The notes below the pieces were generated by a model. It did no database searches. It had not been told where the DNA came from and worked only from the letters and a program-made list of their open reading frames with translations. From contig KV908638.1 of assembly GCA_002005505.1 (NCBI GenBank), forward strand, positions 1-64,000: a DNA stretch of 64,000 nucleotides, read 5' to 3'. Made by a program: the position numbers and the translations under genes. The DNA is from Botryococcus braunii (taxonomy: Eukaryota; Chlorophyta; Trebouxiophyceae). Below, in pieces: positions 12,109 to 25,380 of the stretch (position 1 is the first letter of the stretch; each line of letters begins with the position of its first letter).

Positions 12109-13185
12109 TTCGGACAAAGACAGAAACCGCACTGGCACTGTGCGTAATTTATCCTACTGCAAAAGGAGAATGCATAGGGGTCGTCAGCCCCTGTCAGGAC
12201 TTTTTTAACAAGACCTATAGACAAAGTTCTTGGCTTAGCATAATCTTTGCCATTTTCAGTAACAATAACCTGCTCTAAGTCAACCCTTTTATTTCCTAAC
12301 GCGATCTTTGGTGGTGTGCGACAGCGGTGTTCGTACTAGCCGTTGTTAAGGGCCACCGTAACCTTCCAACAGTCCGAAATAAAATATATTCACCAGGTAA
12401 ATTGCTTTATAAATATTTTTATACTTTCAAGATTAACTAATTCACGGGAAAGATTTAAAGACCCACAGTGCCGGTGATAACAAGGTTGGGCTATCCTGCC
12501 CGAGGAGACCTCGACGAGGAGGTCGAACAAGTAGGCCGTACTGAAATTTTCGACGTGTAGAATTTCTCACTGAATGAGAACGCCGCGGCCCGTGTGCGGC
12601 TGCCGGGCAACCGCTTCCTCATGGCCCACGCGGTGTAGGACGCCGGTGCGCCCGCCTGTACGAGCCCAACGTCGCCCGGGGGCAGCCCCTCTGAGGGGCC
12701 CTCTCATAAGTTATGAGTTATGAGTCATAACTCAGCTCGATGCCCGATTATTGTGTGCGATTGTCACAATCATTTCATGCCCCTGGCTGCATACCACCAT
12801 GTCTAGCATATACATGGTTCACGGATTGGATATACGGATTGGATATAGTACACAGTGGTACTGATTTGTTTTTTCATAAACTTAAGTCAGCACCGTAATT
12901 TGTCCCAACACTCCTATCGCGCATCATCACTGAAACATAACTGTCTTTTTGCGTCTGGACCATTCTTATCAGATCTAAAGCCTATGCCGCCATTTTGAAA
13001 CTCTGTCTATAATATAATTATATAATAAATATAATATCACACATTAATGCCTTCGGGTAAGTAATCAAACCTTGAAACTAATAACAATATCCTTTTAAGA
13101 ATTGAGGGTTTCGGTGTCATTGGTCGTCTAACACTGCCTTAAGGCCATGGGGAATGAAGATAGGTTAGACCACCGCTATATTGGG

Positions 13186-13366
13186 ATCGGGGTCACTAGT
13201 GGCCCGGGTACCAATATTTCGAATTCATCGGAACAAACAGGTATACGGTTTCGTAACGAATCCGAGGCCCGGATCCTGGATCCCATCGCGATCCATTCGA
13301 AACCATGGTACCCGTGCTACTAGTGCACTAGTGCACTAGTGTACCACGTGGGTGGTACACGCGAAA
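13186..13366. repeat. Dense palindrome patch
   Basis: Short perfect palindromes are crowded here: ACTAGT, CCCGGG, TTCGAA, GGATCC, TCGCGA, CCATGG. A run of CACTAGTG units follows, and a hairpin of the form GTGTACCAC, short loop, GTGGTACAC closes the patch. GGTACC-like ends near 13205 and 13307 bracket a loose larger inverted repeat. Confidence 0.6.
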
Positions 13367-13582
13367 GGTGTCCACCGCTTCGAGCACCCGGGAATTTTTG
13401 AATAACCCGCTCTTTCTACTCCCCACCTCCCGTTTTCTCCTCCTCATCTTCTCTGTTCTTTTCGTTGTTTTCCCCTTCCCACCATATCTGCCAAGTATAT
13501 TTTCCACCTGCGGCCATTTGGATGTCGACACGTGACTATTTGGGCATTAGGGGCCTCAGACTGATATATTTCACGTTTACTT

Positions 13583-13652
13583 TAGAATTCACTGGGTTTT
13601 TAACGCATTGTGCTTCCACAATAGAATTCATTGGAGTGTAAACGCATTGTAT
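13583..13652 (+). repeat. Imperfect direct repeat of about 40 bp
   Basis: Two units share AGAATTCA-TGG, T-rich sequence and AACGCATTGT, about 40 bp apart. No further copies were seen. Confidence 0.6.
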
Positions 13653-15485
13653 AAATAGCTTATAACATTATTAGCTTAAACTTACAAAGTAGCTTAGGCC
13701 CCATCCAGATTATACTGAAATAAAACTTCCAAGCTTCATTCGTACATCAAGTTACCCGATGGGAACCCTCTCCTTTACATGAATGTCCCCGGCAGAAATA
13801 TGACCTATGCTATAAGGTCTGGGGCTAGAAAAATGGACTATCCAGGACCACAATGAGTGGGCACCGTATTGTCACAGCTCTATCGGCCCACGATTGTGTG
13901 TGGCCTGACCCCACCAGGATCCCAACCCACTACGCCAACCAGGATACCCACTACGCTCCGGGTGTGGCTCACGTATGTAATTGAGTTGGGCCAGACCCAT
14001 CCTGTCCCCATCTTGATCAGTTCTGTACGCCCAGACTTATATTGGAAAAGGGTTGGGGGGTGCCACTGGGGACCATGTGGTACCAGGGCCCATGGACAGG
14101 CCCATCGTGGAACCAATGTGTCCAGTATGAGGTTAGACTTAGACCAGAACAGGACAGGGGTTCCCAGCCTGGGTCTCTCTTCAGGCCTATGTTGTCCCTT
14201 CTCATCAAATCTAGGGGTGTCCGAACCCGCGGGGCTCCAGCCTTGTCCCCACCAGGACATGGCCATCGCACCCCACATCGGCTGCCCCTAATGTGGCTGG
14301 GATCATCCGCAGACATGGTATGTGTGCGTACATTGTCCAATACACCCTTGTAAGACCCCAGCCGATAGCCATAGTGGAAGTGCTTTGGTCCACATTTTCT
14401 AATTCGTTTGTGTAGTCCAATCTGCGAGACTTGCGTGGTCCAAAAGGCCAAGTGAGCTGCTCCAAAGACTGGCTCAAATCAATCAACATCAATAAACAAC
14501 ACAATCAACAATAAACTGATCCACCTCAAGCAATGATCTTTGCGAGACCTGAATGTGAAGGTTCGGTGAAACAGTAGTCCGCTTACATGTCTTTGCGCTG
14601 TTACTGGAGAGGGAAATCAAACAAGAGCAGGTGCGCAGGGATAACACGCAGACAAGGATAGCCACAAGTCATGACCAATTTTGCAAACCGTTGTTGAGTG
14701 GCCCAGGAATGAAACTTACTGTGTCCCTCAAAACAATGTGATGCTCAAAGTTATGACATGCCACGTTCTGATCATATGCCAAATAACAGCAGTATGCCCA
14801 GTTCTCTATGACACGACGTACAGCAGTTAATAAAGTCAATCCCTTTAACTTAGCCAATGGGACTGTATAGCTCACAATGGCTACGTGGGCCGGCCCCCCT
14901 ACTGGAAATACTGCGGTCAAGATTTCCTCGACAAAGTGTGAAAAATAATGAAACTCATGGTATTCGGGACTACAAGGATCTTCCACCAGACATTCTATCT
15001 ACATCGTCACGTATTGTACAGGGTTTTCGAATCCCCAAAAAGGTATGGGCCTGAACAGTGAGGGCGGGGTCACTGCTGTGGCATACGACGTTCAGATATC
15101 TGCAGTCATCTTTAGCTATAAGCCCACCATGCAGGTTAATAAAGTCCCTGTATATCAATTCCCTGTGGATTCCAACTTGCGAAACTCAAGAAATGTCATG
15201 CTGCTCACCCTTGTCTACTTCTAGAGTACTTCAGGTAGTACTCGCTCGATTACAATTTCTCACACTCCTGCTTTAATGCGGGCGTCGGGGAGCGTTAAAC
15301 TCCAGCAGGTCAGATCTCTGTACGAGGCCTAGGATTCAGCGAAAAAGAAGTCATGCTGACACACAGACGCATGCTGGCTACTTGCCATCAGTCTTGTGGA
15401 CAAAACCAAAAGAACCAGATTGCTGATGCTGTTCTTGAGTACTAGTATGACGAATAATGTGTACATCGCAAACTTCCGTATGTCT

Positions 15486-17454
15486 TCAATCCCTCTCAGA
15501 AGCAGAAGAATAAGACACGAAAGGGAATTGTATCGGCAACAAGTAACTCATCATGGTGGTACGAGCGCTTCTGGATTTCATTGGAGAGGACACGTCCTCT
15601 TCCATGGCAGTACTCAGTTGACGCGTAACACGCTGTCGAAGAGCCACATCATCACCACCATTCATCACCTGATATGTGGGAGCAGCCTGCACCACACCCT
15701 CATTGTGCTTGATATGACTGTGAAAGGTTATACCCGAGAGAAAACGCTACATAGTGTAACTTTCTTTTGTATGGATGTGCACCTCCTGTTGGGGTTGTCC
15801 GTACACAGGTAATTTAAGCCCATGTATATGGTACTCATAAAGAACCGTTGCCACTACTGCAGTTGGGACTTCTACATGGATATCATTAGAAAATACATTA
15901 ACTCCATGTTAAGCATCTGGATCAAATGAATGCTAAAATTGGGTTGGAAAGAACTCGTCACTGTGCGCAACACGTGCAACTCCGTTACAACCATATGCAA
16001 CACCACTCATAGATGTATATGCTTTTGATTGGAAAAAAATCAGCAGCTTATTCTCCATAACTCACCTGAAGCACCTCACAGGCCAATTCAGCCTTGCAGG
16101 CCTCCAGAAGCACTGGACCTGTAGGAAGAAGAGTCCGTAACTTTTCGGCCTCAACATCATCCGTTCCGTCCAAAAACCCCGCTGAAGTTTCCTTTTGCTT
16201 GCCCAGAAAGGCTTGGTTTTCCAAGTCAGTATTATTTTCGTCATCATCTCCAGCTTTGTCAGCAACGATGTACTCGCCTGCGCATCATCTAGTTCAAATG
16301 AGGCAATTGGATTGTGGCATATGTGACATGTCGTGGATGTATACATCTTTGCAAAAACTTGTTTTGCATATTGCAGGACACTGGCTGCTTGCTTGTTTGA
16401 CATAGGGGGTGGCTACCGTATCATACTTGTCACAATTGGCATTTTCATTGTTTGGGTATTTGAGGGTTTGATGGCAGGACCCAGTGGCTACTCCATAGGG
16501 TACAAGCCAAAATCCAGGTGGACTTGCTAGGCAGAACAATGTAACAAGGTCGCCAAACAGAAAGTTTGTGACTGCACGAACTGTTTGAAGGTGGTGGACC
16601 ACACAACCCAGCTCTAACCCCACAGAAAGGCACTGCAAACCCTTGGGCTAAAAAACAATAAGGGCGGTAAAGGAATTAAAGCAAAGAACACGATGAAGGG
16701 GGAGGAAACAAGTGAAAAACCTCTCAAAACGATTATCACTTCTGGCTTACATACCGTGCCCAAAAGGCGATACCGACAATGTAGCGGCATAGAGGTTTGG
16801 AGCCACCATGTAAACCCAAACTCCAACAAGGATAGCTAAGTACTCCACCCCCCTGCAACAGCACAGAACTCAACAGGATGCAATAGGGGAACCTGACGGG
16901 ACAGGAGTGTTAAGGTGAAAACCACCAGGCATATAATGAATGGATTACATGCGTCCTTGTCAACAGGTTTAAAGCTGATTCATGATGACAGCAGCTGCGC
17001 AGCATGAAGATCTGTAATAAATAAATCGTACAAAAACAATAACTGCTGCCGTCAATGAACACAGACATACACATGAAAAGAACCCTTTCCCCCGACGGGA
17101 TCAGGTGAAGAGAAAAATCCTGAAACCCAAGGTGTTTCTCCACCATACTATTTGTTCAGTACCTCCACAACGGTGGCCGATTTGCTTTGTAAAGCCGTGG
17201 GCGGACATAATGCCGTAAGCATTCATTCCCCACCGTCACACAGAGGAAGACCAGCATCCCAACAGCTCCAAAGCCCACAATAAATTGCAAAGTGTTGCTA
17301 GCTAGTTCTGCAAACCCCATTGCAACCATTTACTGCTGGACGCCACAAAATGCTGCATTGATAAAGAAGACGAGCTGAGTCAGAGTTCATAATTGCTTGC
17401 AATGCCCCTAATCGCCTACAGCAACAGCACAAAGTAATATGCTTGCGCGCGCGT

Positions 17455-17535
<81 letters not shown>

Positions 17536-18192
17536 TGCACGCAAACACACATGCACACACACACACACAGGCACGCACCCACGGGCACGCACGCACGCAC
17601 ACGCACACACACACACACACACATACACACTCACACACACAGTGACAGAGAGGCAAGTATAGTTGAAAAACCAAAGGAAACAACCAAGGGAAAAATTAAA
17701 ACTGCTTCCCACGTCTCCAGAGATAATATAAGGAAAGCAATGGTGTGCAAAAAGCCCCAAAATAAAGGAAAGATGGTTGCAGCAAACAATTAAAAGAGTT
17801 TGAAACATACCAGAATATTCCACATAATTACGGGCAAACATTGCAACACCAGCTGCCAAGCCAACATAGAATGGCGCAGTTGTAGGAAGGACTTGAGCTT
17901 CAAGGACCTGTGAAAGCAAATTTTCAGATGAACGTTTTCAAAAACTTTCTCAAGCGACAAATCAAAGTCACAAAATAACAACCAGCATCAGAAACTCGAC
18001 CACAGCACCCCAACAACTACCAAAAAAAGTGCGGGAGATAAATAATCAGGAACCTATGCACCACACACAGATGCAGCAGCACACGCGTAGATAGCAAACA
18101 CACATGCAACCGTGCATACGCACATACACACAGCACGCACGCACGCACCCCCACGCCCACGCGCGCACTCTCTCTCTCTCCCTCCCCCCCCC

Positions 18193-18290
<98 letters not shown>

Positions 18291-18335
18291 CCCCCCTCTC
18301 TCGGCCCCTCTCGCTCCCCCCCTCCCTCCCTCCCT

Positions 18336-18409
<74 letters not shown>

Positions 18410-21400
18410 CCCTCGTTGAAAGACTAATGATAAAGACAGGTTCATATGCATTCAGACCACAACAGCTATCCAATCTGTTCCAGAATGTGACAAGCTGGCC
18501 ACCAACAAGCAAATATGGCAACACACCATTATTCACTGAGCGGTCGCTACCTTGAGCATTAACAGTATAGTTGTCCAACTTATATGCGGGAGACATGATA
18601 CTTGCTTACAAGCATAAGCAAAGTCCACCACACCCCGAGCGTGGCGTTCTGATTGCACAGCGCGTTGCCAAAGCGTTCGACAATAACTTGCTGACTGCAA
18701 ATTTTTCATATTTATGGGAACATGAATAGCTTCCAACCGTGCCTGCATGTACCAGCAGTGGGCTCAAGCCATAGCACAAAATCTGAAAATACAGTGGGCA
18801 CAACTTCCATAAAAAAGCAGTTCACGAGGCCTTCTACTCTTATAACCACATACAGAACAAGACAACACAGAAATCTTTCTCAACAGAAGTACATTTCACT
18901 TCACACACAACAACTGCCATTGTTCCCAGTCAGTGCAAGCTGAGACAACTGAGACCAAGCAGCTCCCCCCACTGTATGCAACCCTTAGGTGTTCCAACCT
19001 CACCAATCATTTAAAGTTTACATGTGTTCCTAAGGGAACTCTGACAACGAGCAGGGAGCTAGCAAGAAACCAAGGGAACTATTCCTTGCAAACACCTTTA
19101 GTATGGCTTAAACAAATGCAGATAAAAATGTCAACCGTTTGTCAGTCTTCAATGACGTTAAGTGAACAGCAAGTCAAGTGAACAGCTGCTCCACACCGTA
19201 TGAGATCAATACTTCACACTTGTTGAAGCATAGCCTGTCTACAACTGTCCCTTAACCATTCACTGTGTATTTGCTGGGTCGTGAGCCCTGAAAAGCTTTG
19301 CGCAACATCCCTCACCTGGCCTTCCGTTTTGAAGTAAGCTTTGAGAAACATATGCAAGTCTTCTCCGATGGCATCAGCAGTGGTATCCCAAAAATCGATA
19401 CGTTGGAGCAGGGATGCCGAAAGAGTATAGTTTGAGATCGGAAATCCCAGCTTCACTGAACTGCCCAGATTTTGCATTGCCATGGCTACACACCACGGGC
19501 CACTGTATGTCAATCAACCTTTAACCATCCCTCAATCCAGAACAGACATCCCCGATGCACGCTTACAAGCAGCCCAAATGCACGAATTCTGCATTCCACG
19601 GTTTTCATCTGTGTGCCAGCTGGGCCTGTCAGAATGACCACATTGATCAACACCACTTAAGCGCTTCCACTGAAAGTCAAGGCTGCTGACTGTAAGTTCA
19701 CCTGACCACATGAAGTCATGAATTCGTGTGAAGACTGGTACGTCGTATGTATTCCGCTCAAACATCACAGGGCCCGCAAAAATGGTCGAGTGAGGGTCAT
19801 CCACCCGACAAACTGCCCTGTCTACTTCCTTGACATAGAGCTGTGGCACTTGTGCATCTGCATCCATAACAGTGACCATAATGCGCTCAAGATCCAACCC
19901 TGAAAAGCACACAGAGTCAGCAAGCAGGAATGACATTTACCCTTCCTGCAGAACAGCTGAACCGTGCACGACTTTGAAACCATGCTAAGCACGCATTTTA
20001 AATCTGCAGGTTCATGGTGAAACTAATAGGGACCCCCATACACCCTGAAAGCCATCGATGAAAATGTCACTGCGAGCTCAAATACCTCATAGAGAGGGCT
20101 CTATCGCTGTGGACTAGGCTCGGATTTGCAGGCTGTGGGACATGAGGACTACCTCCCAAAGGTAGTACAGGGAGTCGAGCTTCTATTCAGCACTGCCCCT
20201 TTTATACCTTACCGATTGGGACCACTCTCACTATTGGCCTGATTGAAGCGAGGCCAGCAATGTCCAGATCAAGTACAAATTGGGATGAAAAACATCTAGT
20301 GCAAAATTTGGGATGAATTGCAAGGAACACCAACAATGGCTGTTTCTATTCTCTTCTCATCAATGACGAGAAAACTACCATAGGCCATCTAGAGCACAAA
20401 TTAAACACATGCATGGTCACCCAAGCCCATGCATTTTCTTGCATTAAACGGCACCTCAACAAAAACCAAGAGATTCTCAAGAACCTCCACGACAACCATG
20501 AGCTTCTCAAGCACCTCAACAACTATCAGATATTCAAGCGGCATCCCAGTCCTGTTCTCTTTGCCCTATTACTGTAGTTGTTCCCAGACTAGATTATATT
20601 TGTTCCCAGATGCCAAGTACCCATGGCTCATGCAAACCGTACTCACCAACTTTGGCAAAGTAGTGCATTCCCTGACGAACACCATAGTTGACATTTGATG
20701 CCTTCCCTTGTGACTCGCCTGGCGCCAGCGCGTGGACAGTCCATATCAGCTCATTAAACCTGCATATTTCCCAATGCACTAGCTGTTGTATGTAACCACC
20801 ACTTCTTAGACTTGCCACCTAAGCTTCAACGGGACATTACGTAAATGAGTTTGCAGGGCCAACATGAAGCAAACTCGACTTGCGCCACACTCGCTGAATC
20901 TTAGAAAGCAAGAATCGACCTTAAAATCAGTCATGACTTAGGGACATATATTTAGAAGCACGCATGACAGCATCCACTGAGGGAACCCTAAAGAGTTTCA
21001 TAATTGGAAGTTTCTTTGGAACACAGCGGGCTCCACAAGAAGCAAAGTCCAAGGGGCTAACACTGCCCAGCTTGCCCACGCCCTAGTTTTGTGCCACAAT
21101 AAGTTCTGTGGTCTTATTTGCCGCATCTTCCATTAGCCCCACATTTTTCTGCCAAACTGCTGGAGGTTATACGCCGTTCAATAATGAGCTTCCACACTTT
21201 TTGCTGACCTCCATGAGCAAAATGGCGCACCTGTGTCGAAACTCGTTCTGCAGCTGACGTGCCTTCTCCTCATGCCCAATCTCCTTCACTTCCATCGCAA
21301 GGATAACTAAATACCGATGGACAGCACCTCTATGCCTCGCCAGATGCTCAAGAGTTGACCTAAGCATACTTAACGGCTCCTGCATATCAGCAGCATTGCT

Positions 21401-22508
21401 ATCAAAACTTGTCCTTAGAACCTTCATCTTGATGAACCTCACAGAGCCTGCACTTGCACTGCCTGTTGTCTAGCACAGGTTAATATAGCACATGCAGCAT
21501 GACCAGCACAAAATGGTCAGAAATGCAAATCTGCCAGCTGCCAAACTGTATAGTGACGCTATGTTTGACCCATCTCTCCCACTTGTAACAAACCGGGTGC
21601 GCAGAGCTCAGTGAGAAGTCAGGGTTATTTGATGAGCTCAATAACCATCTCGCAATAGACACAGGAGGTGTTGTCTGGCAACATCACGGAACGTGGTACA
21701 TACTCCATAGTTGGGTACAACAAATGCGTGCAAAAACTGCTCATCCGGCATCTGTATTCGGACATAACAATCAGCATCTGCAGTGCTTTCTTCCCGAGGT
21801 CCTTGGAAAGCTTCTAGACCTCCAGCTTTTGTTGCAGGCACATCTTCACTATCGCTCCTTCCCTCGCTTGCGTCGAGACACTTGCAGATGCCCTTGATGA
21901 ATCCTACCAATCGCCAAACCTGCATCAAAAAGTCACCACTCACAGCGCTATACTGCCCCAAAAATGCAGGTACGCTAAAGTAACATGCCGTTCACGCTAG
22001 ACCATCCAGACTTTGGCTGAAACGGACACACTTACTGCTGGAAGTCTCAGTAAATAACCACAGGTGCTGACACGTTAAGAAGATATGGTGCAAGTCAGGG
22101 AAAACACACACACACACACACACACACATTTCAGACATGGGCGTCCAAAAGTCCTGTCCAGATAAGACTAAAGAGAGGGTTGAGGTTGGAAGTTGTAGGC
22201 CAATTAAAGTGAGGCAGTCCAATGGCACAGCATAACCCATTGTCTCAAAGAGGAGCAGGGGATCAAGGACGTCCACGAACCTGGAATGAAGAAGTCATGA
22301 AGAAGATCACCATGAAAGCCGCGACAAACAAAAGCCATGGTGTAGGAAACAACACTGGCCCAACAAAAGTGCACACAACAGAAGCCCACTCAAATGCCGG
22401 GATGAGCAGTTTGTACTTGTATAAACCTTCGAAATCCTTTGGATTCATAGTGCTCTTGAGAGTATCCTGCACAGCCCCCAGGGAATAGTCAGGGCCCATA
22501 CATAACAT
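15486..22508 (-). CDS. Membrane glycosyltransferase, family-2-like
   Basis: Twelve exons, 655 aa, all phases consistent: 22508-22281, 21919-21704, 21379-21231, 20759-20647, 19899-19702, 19485-19316, 18742-18602, 17907-17811, 17307-17163, 16852-16755, 16277-16066, 15686-15486. The core resembles polytopic GT2-type transferases. The pattern [10 protein letters not shown] precedes a metal-binding DADAQ (about residues 248-252). [10 protein letters not shown] lies near 315-324, and [15 protein letters not shown] (about 334-348) carries the ED pair expected for the catalytic base. Hydrophobic segments near residues 30-75, and three more after the catalytic core ([30 protein letters not shown] and [14 protein letters not shown]), predict a protein anchored at both ends with a cytosolic catalytic domain. 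The last 130 or so residues form an acidic, then Ser/Arg-rich, tail. Sugar donor and acceptor cannot be told. The ATG at 22508 is the first in the open frame; an upstream exon cannot be excluded. Confidence 0.82.
17456..17642. repeat. (CA)n tract with CG and ACGC interruptions
   Basis: About 64 bp of pure CA, then CG-rich and interrupted CA repeats. It lies in the glycosyltransferase intron between exons 8 and 9. Confidence 0.95.
18172..18405. repeat. (CT)n microsatellite with C-runs
   Basis: Roughly 230 bp of CT dinucleotides broken by C-rich pieces. It lies in the glycosyltransferase intron between exons 7 and 8. On the transcript it reads GA. Confidence 0.95.
22108..22127. repeat. Short (CA)n tract
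   Basis: Ten CA units in the first intron of the glycosyltransferase gene. Confidence 0.85.
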
Positions 22509-24142
22509 GAGACACGTCCCGTATCAGTGTCAGCTGAGAGTCCCAACCTTGTCGTTAAGTCGTGTTCATCGGCACTTGGGTTGCCTCGATCACTTATGTT
22601 GTGGGCTGCAGGATACACCCTCGGAGGAGACTCCCTTCACAATTGCTGACCAGCAACCTGGAAACACAGGCGTGGCTGGGTCCCATTACCTCCCCCAACA
22701 ACTAGCAAAATACAAATTATGACTTTTGAATGTTTACACACGAACTCATTCACTCGGAGAGGCGAATAGGCTCTTGCTTTGGTGGAAGCGATGTGCCTCT
22801 ATCCATGAAGTGCATCGAAATGACGAGCCTACCACATGATTGCGTGCTCACAGACAAACAGCTAATTCACACAAACAAAGAATGGTTGTTGCGCCACGCC
22901 CGGCGAGCTCCCGCGAAAGTCTGCACAAGAACGATTCCGTCTTTCTGCTTGGCAAAATGCATCTAAAAACTAAAAAGCCGTTTAAAATCAGCACTCAAGA
23001 ATACACACCAGTTTCACAAATCCCAAATTTTCAGAGAAGTCGGTATAGACTCCAAGTTCGAACAGGTATCTAACGGATACTAAGAGCTTTACAATGTATG
23101 TACCACACGACTCCGTTTCCCGAGCTAAATTGTGGATCTGCAACTTATGTACTGACGGGGTCGCAACAGTAGTGTCCAGTGATATGAATCCACCGCATCG
23201 GTGTGGTGGCTCCTAACTCAACGTTTAACCAGGCACGGCATATGCTCATTGTGGGCGTAGACATGTGGTACTTCCGTCTGAGGGCCGAAGGCGAATTCCA
23301 TCCAGGCCGAATTCGCCCGCCAGGATCGGGCGGCGCCAGGTCTCTAGTAGGGTTTCCGCTGGAAACTTTCCAGTAGAGACTCACTGCTAAAAAATCTACG
23401 GACAGGCTTCACTCTTTCTCTTCTGAACTCTCTAGTGGAGGCGATTCCGGGAAGAGGGCTTGCCCGACTCTTGACTCAAAAGGTTTGACGCGGCGGCTAT
23501 GCTATCCTGCTTGGGAAAAAGTGTGGGTGCCTATCCTAGGAATACCGGGACAAACACTCTGTGGTAGGAAAAAATCAGTGTCGTACACCCGAGTCCCGTA
23601 CTCCAACTTGCATCCGCATGTTCCCGCCCACCCCCGCATCCAACCATCCCCCATCCCCACCCCCCACTAAGCCAGGGCCAATCTGGGGGTGTAAGTGTCT
23701 TAGTCATTATTGGACTGCTCGCACGTTTCCCCGGGGCTGGTATGTGAAGTATGTGTTAAGTCCAGTCTCCCACGTGGCTGGCCCCGCTTTGTAATATGGC
23801 TTATTTTAATGTGGTCATCAAGGTTGCAATAAATAAATCAAGGGTGTCCGGCAGTGTTCCTGTCTCTGAATCGCATCTGTGTCTGACAGTTTGGTTGGGA
23901 GTCCCAGACCTGGTGTGAGCTGTGGCCACCATCTCACCTCAGAACGGACCGTGCACATGCAGGCATTGATCCTTGGTATGTTTAGGTATTGTCAGGCAGG
24001 CACTAAGGCATATCATCAAGATTGTGGGCAGGGCTGCTGCCTAGTGCTCGTACATGCACGCAAGCAGACATTCTTCTTGGCTATGCAGGATGGATGGCCC
24101 AACCTGAGATAGCTGCGGCAGCAAGAAGAGGATATCCGGAGG

Positions 24143-24217
24143 AGGAGGACGAGAGTACTAGGAACATAGAAAACACATCGATGGGAGGAGGAGAGTACTA
24201 GGAACATAGAAAACACA
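24143..24217 (+). repeat. Tandem duplication of about 38 bp
   Basis: GAGAGTACTAGGAACATAGA with its AAACACA tail occurs twice in a row, separated by GGAGGAGG-type purine sequence. Confidence 0.8.
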
Positions 24218-24626
24218 CGAAAGAAAAGCGAAGGGGAGGAAGAAGCTGATGATGACTAAGGACAAGCAGAGACCCCGATGGAGAAAGCCACTCGCCATTC
24301 CACTCGGTCAAACAACCGCATTTATGCTGTTGACATCTGCCATGGTTGTACAACCTGTGCCTTACTCAGCAAAAACTGTGATTATCGCATCCTTAGCTAA
24401 GTACAGTAGGCCGGGCAGGACCCGGTTGTCGATGTAATCTAAGGCCAACATTATCACTCAGTGGGATAGCTTACAAGGCCCGGTACCGGGAGGCTTCCGG
24501 TGGGGAGGGAGCTGCGAGCTCGCTGCTATGCATTTGCTTAGCGGTTGGAACTACGCAGTACTAGTACCGGTCATGTCCCCACTGCAGGACCCTGCGGGCC
24601 AGTAGCAGCATACAGAGATTGCTTTT

Positions 24627-24734
24627 AAAGAAAAGAGCGCTGTCTGCTGTTGCCTCTGAACGGGAATTTGTATACCTGGCGCCAGGTATACAAATTCCCG
24701 TTCAGAGGCAACAGCAGACAGCGCTCTTTTCTTT
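24627..24734. repeat. 108-bp perfect palindrome, no loop
   Basis: The left arm (24627-24680) and right arm (24681-24734) are exact reverse complements over 54 bp, with centre CCTGGC/GCCAGG and no spacer. Beyond this only G-T-type pairs continue. The arms have no mismatch, so the element is young, maintained, or an assembly artefact. Confidence 0.95.
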
Positions 24735-25019
24735 GGAGCACTACTCAAGGCCTTTGAAAAGTCTACTACAGCTGTCTCTTCCGTTTTGCTTCGTGTATTA
24801 GTACACCCGCATAGTACCCGCTCTACGCCTTTTGTTTGCAGTGCTTGTGTGCTTGCAGTGCAGGGAGCCTTCCCTGAAGGTCAAGGTGAAAGCAAAAGAA
24901 GCCATTATTATAGCGATTGGCTTGAACTTGTGTCCGCAGGGACTGGATCCCGAATGCAGGCATGCAGGAACGGGGGCGAGGACATTTAAATGAGAAGTGA
25001 TGCATATCCTAACCACGAA

Positions 25020-25380
25020 CCACGTATAGATATGTTGGGGTCCCCATGGGCTCCCTAAATGCATCACTGTAGGTCGCCCATGGCTCCCAAAACAGTAAAA
25101 CGGCATGCGCTTGGGAAGGCCATGGGGCACCCATCACGGTCCCAAAATAAGCAGGCTTGGGAGCCGTCTGGTGTGTCTTTGGGGCGCCCATGAGGGCCCT
25201 CCCAAATGGTTTCAAAACATAGTATGGGACCCCCACAACCCTCCCCATGACCCTCCCAAACATGGGCCAAAAGGCTCCCAAAATCACACTCCCAACACTC
25301 CCAACGGGTCCCAAAGGGCTCCCAAAACCCTTCTTTTGGGTGCCCTTTGGGGCATCCGTGGGACACCATCTTTTTACCAG
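25020..25380. repeat. Degenerate GGCTCCCAAA-rich block
   Basis: Short motifs (CTCCCAAA, CCCATGGG, GGGTCCCAAA) recur at irregular spacing over about 360 bp, giving an unusual skew. Open frames through it on both strands are compositional by-products. The origin is unknown; it may be an old element. Confidence 0.6.

Larger units (their letters stand above)
12109..15485. other. Spacer between coiled-coil and glycosyltransferase genes
   Basis: No gene is recognised. The presumed promoter of the coiled-coil gene lies at its left side. It contains a GC-rich patch (12480-12720), a hairpin around GAGTTATGA/TCATAACTC (12715-12733), AT-rich sequence (12990-13100), a restriction-site-like palindromic patch (13186-13366) and a direct repeat (13583-13652). 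Overlapping open frames occur on both strands at 13857-14504. Those overlap one another and show no domain or codon pattern I can defend. Confidence 0.5.

Noticed and set aside
12480..12720. Possible rRNA fragment (GC-rich, structured look)
   Set aside because: I could not match it to any conserved rRNA segment.
13857..14504. Four overlapping open frames of 97-144 codons on both strands
   Set aside because: No homology, no consistent codon pattern and mutually exclusive frames. I treat them as chance in moderately GC-rich repeat-like DNA.
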